Below are positions 61,370 to 64,000 of a stretch of 64,000 bases of DNA, in pieces. Source of the DNA: Mesorhizobium sp. 65-26 (GTDB lineage Bacteria; Pseudomonadota; Alphaproteobacteria; Rhizobiales; Rhizobiaceae). Numbering within the stretch: position 1 is the first letter of the stretch; every line of letters begins with the position of its first letter. Under the pieces are notes generated by a model, which ran no database searches, had not been told where the DNA came from, and was given only the letters and a program-made list of their open reading frames with translations. The stretch is from NCBI GenBank assembly GCA_001899205.1, contig MKVL01000010.1:33924-97923 (forward strand), given 5' to 3'. Both the position numbers and the translations under genes were made by a program.

Positions 61370-62329
61370 TCAGCGCCGCCGCGCCTGGCTGATGGCGACC
61401 GCGATGATGATGATGGCACCTCGCGCGATAAGCTGCTGGCTGAACTCCAGTCCCATCAGCACCAGGCCGTTGTTGATGAGGCCGATCATCAGCGCACCCA
61501 TGATCGAGCCGATCACCGTTCCGGCGCCGCCGAACAGGCTGGTGCCGCCGAGCACGGCGGCGGCGATGATAGACAGCTCGTCGCCCTCGCCGAACTGGAA
61601 GCGGCCGGAATGCAGGCGGCCCGCATAGAGCATGCCGGCTAGCGCGGCGGCGATGCTCGACAGCATCAGCACGCGGAACTTGATCGAGGCGGTGTTGACG
61701 CCGGAATAGCGGGCCGCTGTCTCGTTGCCGCCGGTGGCCAGCACCTGGCGGCCGAAGGTCGTGCGCCGCAGCACGATGTGGCCGGCTATGCCGATCACCA
61801 GCACCCATATGAGCAGGCTGGGGACCGGGCCGAGATTGCCGGCGCCGAAGATGCCGGTGTAGGTCTTGCTGAGGATCGGGATGGCGGCGGTGCCGCTGAC
61901 CCACATCGCCGCCCCGCGCGCAATGCCCATCATGGCGAGCGTGGTGAGGAAGGAAGGGATCCCGACGGCGGTGGTGAGCCAGCCGTTGACGGCGCCGACC
62001 AGGACGCCGGTGCCGAGCCCGCAGAGGATGCCGCCGGCGATGCCGAACTGGTCGATGGCCATCGCCGTCACCACCGAGGCTAGGCCGGCAACGGCGCCGA
62101 CCGACAGGTCGATCTCGCCCGTCGACAGCACGAAGGTCATCGTCACCGAGACGACGGCGATGATCGCCGTCTGCCTGATGATGTTGAGCAGGTTGTTGGG
62201 ATCGAGGAAGCCGCGATCGCCGAGCGTCACTGCAAAGATCAGGAAGATCGCCACGAAACCGATATAGATGATGTAGTCGCGCCAGTTGGCGAACGCCGTC
62301 TTGCCTGGGGTTGCCGGCTTGTCGGTCAT
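61370..62329 (-). CDS. Sugar ABC permease, RbsC-like
   Basis: 319 residues with eight to ten membrane segments, RbsC landmarks GEIDLSVGAVAGLASVV (about 90-106), GGNETAARYSGVNTASIKF coupling loop and AAVLGGTSLFGGAGTVIGS. Its ATG overlaps the ATPase stop by four bases. Belongs to the ribose/galactose/autoinducer-2 type of importer; sugar not determined. Confidence 0.93.
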   Translation of the reverse strand: MTDKPATPGKTAFANWRDYIIYIGFVAIFLIFAVTLGDRGFLDPNNLLNIIRQTAIIAVVSVTMTFVLSTGEIDLSVGAVAGLASVVTAMAIDQFGIAGGILCGLGTGVLVGAVNGWLTTAVGIPSFLTTLAMMGIARGAAMWVSGTAAIPILSKTYTGIFGAGNLGPVPSLLIWVLVIGIAGHIVLRRTTFGRQVLATGGNETAARYSGVNTASIKFRVLMLSSIAAALAGMLYAGRLHSGRFQFGEGDELSIIAAAVLGGTSLFGGAGTVIGSIMGALMIGLINNGLVLMGLEFSQQLIARGAIIIIAVAISQARRR

Positions 62330-63906
62330 TGGAATCCTCCCCGGGCTTCCTGCATGAACTCGTTGAGCTTCTGCTCGGCGTGCTGGGCCGCGTCGGCGGC
62401 GTCGCCGCCCTGCGCCCCGTCCAGCGAGGCGCGGGCGATGTCGCGTACGATGCGGCCCTCCGACATGACCAGGATGCGGTCGCAGGCGGCGAGCAGCTCC
62501 TGCAGCTCCGACGACAGGACGAGGATGGCCTTGCCGGATTTCGCGAGGTTGCGGATCAGTCTTACGATTTCGGACTTGGAACCGATGTCGATGCCGGCTG
62601 TCGGCTCGTCGAGGATCAGTATGTCAGGCTCGGTCGCCAGCCATTTGGCGATCACCACCTTCTGCGCGTTGCCGCCGGAAAGCGAACGCACGGGCGCGGC
62701 GCGGCCGTCGGTCTTGATGCGCAGCCGCTCGATGGCGCCGTCGGCGAGCTCGGCCGATTTCGCGCGGTTGATCCAGCCTCGGCGCGAGATGCGGCCGAGA
62801 TTTGGCAGGTCGATATTGCTCTCGACGGAATGGAAGGCCACGAAGCCCTGCCGGGCGCGATCCTCCGGTACCAGCGCGATGCCGGCGTCGATGGCGTCGC
62901 GTGGCCTGGCGATGGTGATCGGCCGGCCCTTGACGCGGATTTCGCCGGCGGTCATCGGCTGCACGCCGGCCAGAACGCGCGCCAGCGACGAACGCCCGGA
63001 GCCGAGCAGGCCGGCGACGCCGACGACCTCGCCGGCATGTAGCGTGATGTCGATGCCGGCAGGCTTGCCCGCGCCGGTCACGCCGCGCGCCTCCAGCAGC
63101 GGCGCCCCGACGGACGCCTGTTCGCGCACGACGTCGGAGAAGCCGCGCGAGCGCCTGCCGATGATGTGGGCGATCATGCTTTCGAGCGTGAACTCCGCCA
63201 TCGGCGCGGTGATGACGTGCCGGCCGTCGCGCAGGATGGTGGCGCGGTCGGCGATGCGGAAGATTTCGTCCATGCGGTGCGAGACGTAGATGACCGCCAC
63301 GCCATTGTCCCGCAACTGGCGAACATAGTCGAAAAGCCGCTCTACCTCGTTGCGCGACAGCGCCGTGGTCGGCTCGTCCAGCACCAGGACCTTGCAGGGC
63401 TGCGACGTCGCCTTGACGATTTCGGTGAGTTGGCGATGGCCGGCCGGAATGTCGGCGACCTTGGCCGTGGGATCGACCGCGACGCCCATGCGGGCAAACA
63501 GCCGGCCCGCTTCCGCGACGGCGGCGCGGTCGTCGATGAGGCCGAGCCCGGCCTTGATCTCTCGGTTGAGGAAGACGTTCTGGGCGACGGTCAGCGTCGG
63601 CACCAGGCTCATTTCCTGGAAAGCCATGGCGACGCCCGCGGCGCGGGCGGCCTCGGCCGTGTGGGCGGCGAGCGGGACGCCGCCGATCTCGATGGTGCCG
63701 GCCGTCGGCGCCTGCACGCCGCGCAGGATCTTCAGGATGGTCGACTTGCCGGCGCCGTTCTCGCCGAGAAGCGCGTGCACTTCGCCGGCCGCCACCTCGA
63801 GGTGAACGCCGTCGAGGGCGCGCACGCCGCCGAAACGCATGCTGACGTCGCGCATGCGCACGGCAGGGGTCGGCTCCGACCTTCCAGCTTCGGCACGTGT
63901 GGTCAT
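62326..63906 (-). CDS. Sugar ABC ATPase, RbsA-like (double domain)
   Basis: 526 residues from ATG 63906 with GAAAGG upstream; the start at 63930 is less likely. First ATPase domain: Walker A GENGAGKST and Walker B VLVLDEPTTALS. Second domain: degenerate Walker A LLGSGRSS but intact signature LSGGNAQKVVIAKW and Walker B LILDEPTAGID, as normal for RbsA. The binding-protein gene is expected just beyond the right edge of the window, upstream on this strand. Confidence 0.94.
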   Translation of the reverse strand: MTTRAEAGRSEPTPAVRMRDVSMRFGGVRALDGVHLEVAAGEVHALLGENGAGKSTILKILRGVQAPTAGTIEIGGVPLAAHTAEAARAAGVAMAFQEMSLVPTLTVAQNVFLNREIKAGLGLIDDRAAVAEAGRLFARMGVAVDPTAKVADIPAGHRQLTEIVKATSQPCKVLVLDEPTTALSRNEVERLFDYVRQLRDNGVAVIYVSHRMDEIFRIADRATILRDGRHVITAPMAEFTLESMIAHIIGRRSRGFSDVVREQASVGAPLLEARGVTGAGKPAGIDITLHAGEVVGVAGLLGSGRSSLARVLAGVQPMTAGEIRVKGRPITIARPRDAIDAGIALVPEDRARQGFVAFHSVESNIDLPNLGRISRRGWINRAKSAELADGAIERLRIKTDGRAAPVRSLSGGNAQKVVIAKWLATEPDILILDEPTAGIDIGSKSEIVRLIRNLAKSGKAILVLSSELQELLAACDRILVMSEGRIVRDIARASLDGAQGGDAADAAQHAEQKLNEFMQEARGGFQ

Positions 63907-63936
63907 CTTACCTTTCCCAAGGACCGGCATCGCTGA

Positions 63937-63963
63937 CAGGCCCGCTCCGTCGGAGCGGGCCTG
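63937..63963. terminator. Strong hairpin upstream of the RbsA-like gene
   Basis: 12-bp perfect stem CAGGCCCGCTCC (63937-63948) and GGAGCGGGCCTG (63952-63963) with a 3-base loop, 31 bp before the ATPase start. Position and strength fit a partial terminator or stabiliser after the sugar-binding-protein gene expected to the right. Confidence 0.65.
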
Positions 63964-64000
63964 TCCCTGTCCGGGAGGATCGGCGGGTGGCCTTCGTCGG

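Overview
The window is GC-rich chromosomal DNA of an alphaproteobacterium, most likely a Mesorhizobium-like member of the Hyphomicrobiales. The inference rests on the many ABC uptake systems and regulators, a BioR regulator with TTATAGATAA boxes at bioY, the gene order polyprenyl synthase / DUF2007 / tRNA1(Val) methyltransferase / S49 peptidase / ispE, and several rhizobial-style palindromic repeats. No rRNA, tRNA, CRISPR array or intact insertion sequence was recognised.

Layout. 1-3089: 3' part of a branched-chain amino acid-type (Liv) ABC operon, with livG cut by the window edge. 3277-11574 (minus): a tightly coupled nine-gene cluster that joins a pyruvoyl SpeD, two membrane proteins (one a spermidine-synthase fusion), a Tat-like exported FAD oxidase, DUF350, a 45-residue membrane peptide, two zinc-ribbon DUF4178 proteins and an SPFH/SHOCT protein. 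This looks like a polyamine-linked membrane-modification or envelope-stress system and is the first of two candidate novel systems. 12002-18369: an SMR exporter, a secreted hypothetical, ygiQ, a decayed hsdM with an orphan partner, and an RsmB-family methyltransferase whose gene carries an in-frame palindromic repeat. 18484-28041: AraC and IclR regulators, a YtcJ-type amidohydrolase, a His-rich G3E GTPase, and a complete Liv-type transporter that includes a fused permease-ATPase.

28166-35576 (plus): a five-gene SWIM / DUF5691 / MoxR AAA+ / DUF5682 / VWA operon, the second candidate system. Its layout is that of a MoxR-VWA chaperone-like machine with dedicated partners of unknown target. 35548-43303: a peptide/nickel-type ABC transporter (fused double ATPase, binding protein, two permeases) with a flavin monooxygenase and a DUF427 protein. 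44174-51244: LuxR and LysR regulators around a PotABCD-type importer and a COG0212-like folate cyclo-ligase paralogue, possibly for uptake of a thiamin-related compound.

51406-53463: biotin uptake (bioY, DUF1284 protein, BioR) with three visible BioR boxes. 53636-59053: housekeeping genes (polyprenyl synthase, tRNA methyltransferase, S49 peptidase, ispE, moaB) with repeats in the gaps. 59056-63906 (minus): GMC dehydrogenase with its small subunit and the permease and ATPase of a ribose-type sugar importer, whose operon start lies beyond the right edge.
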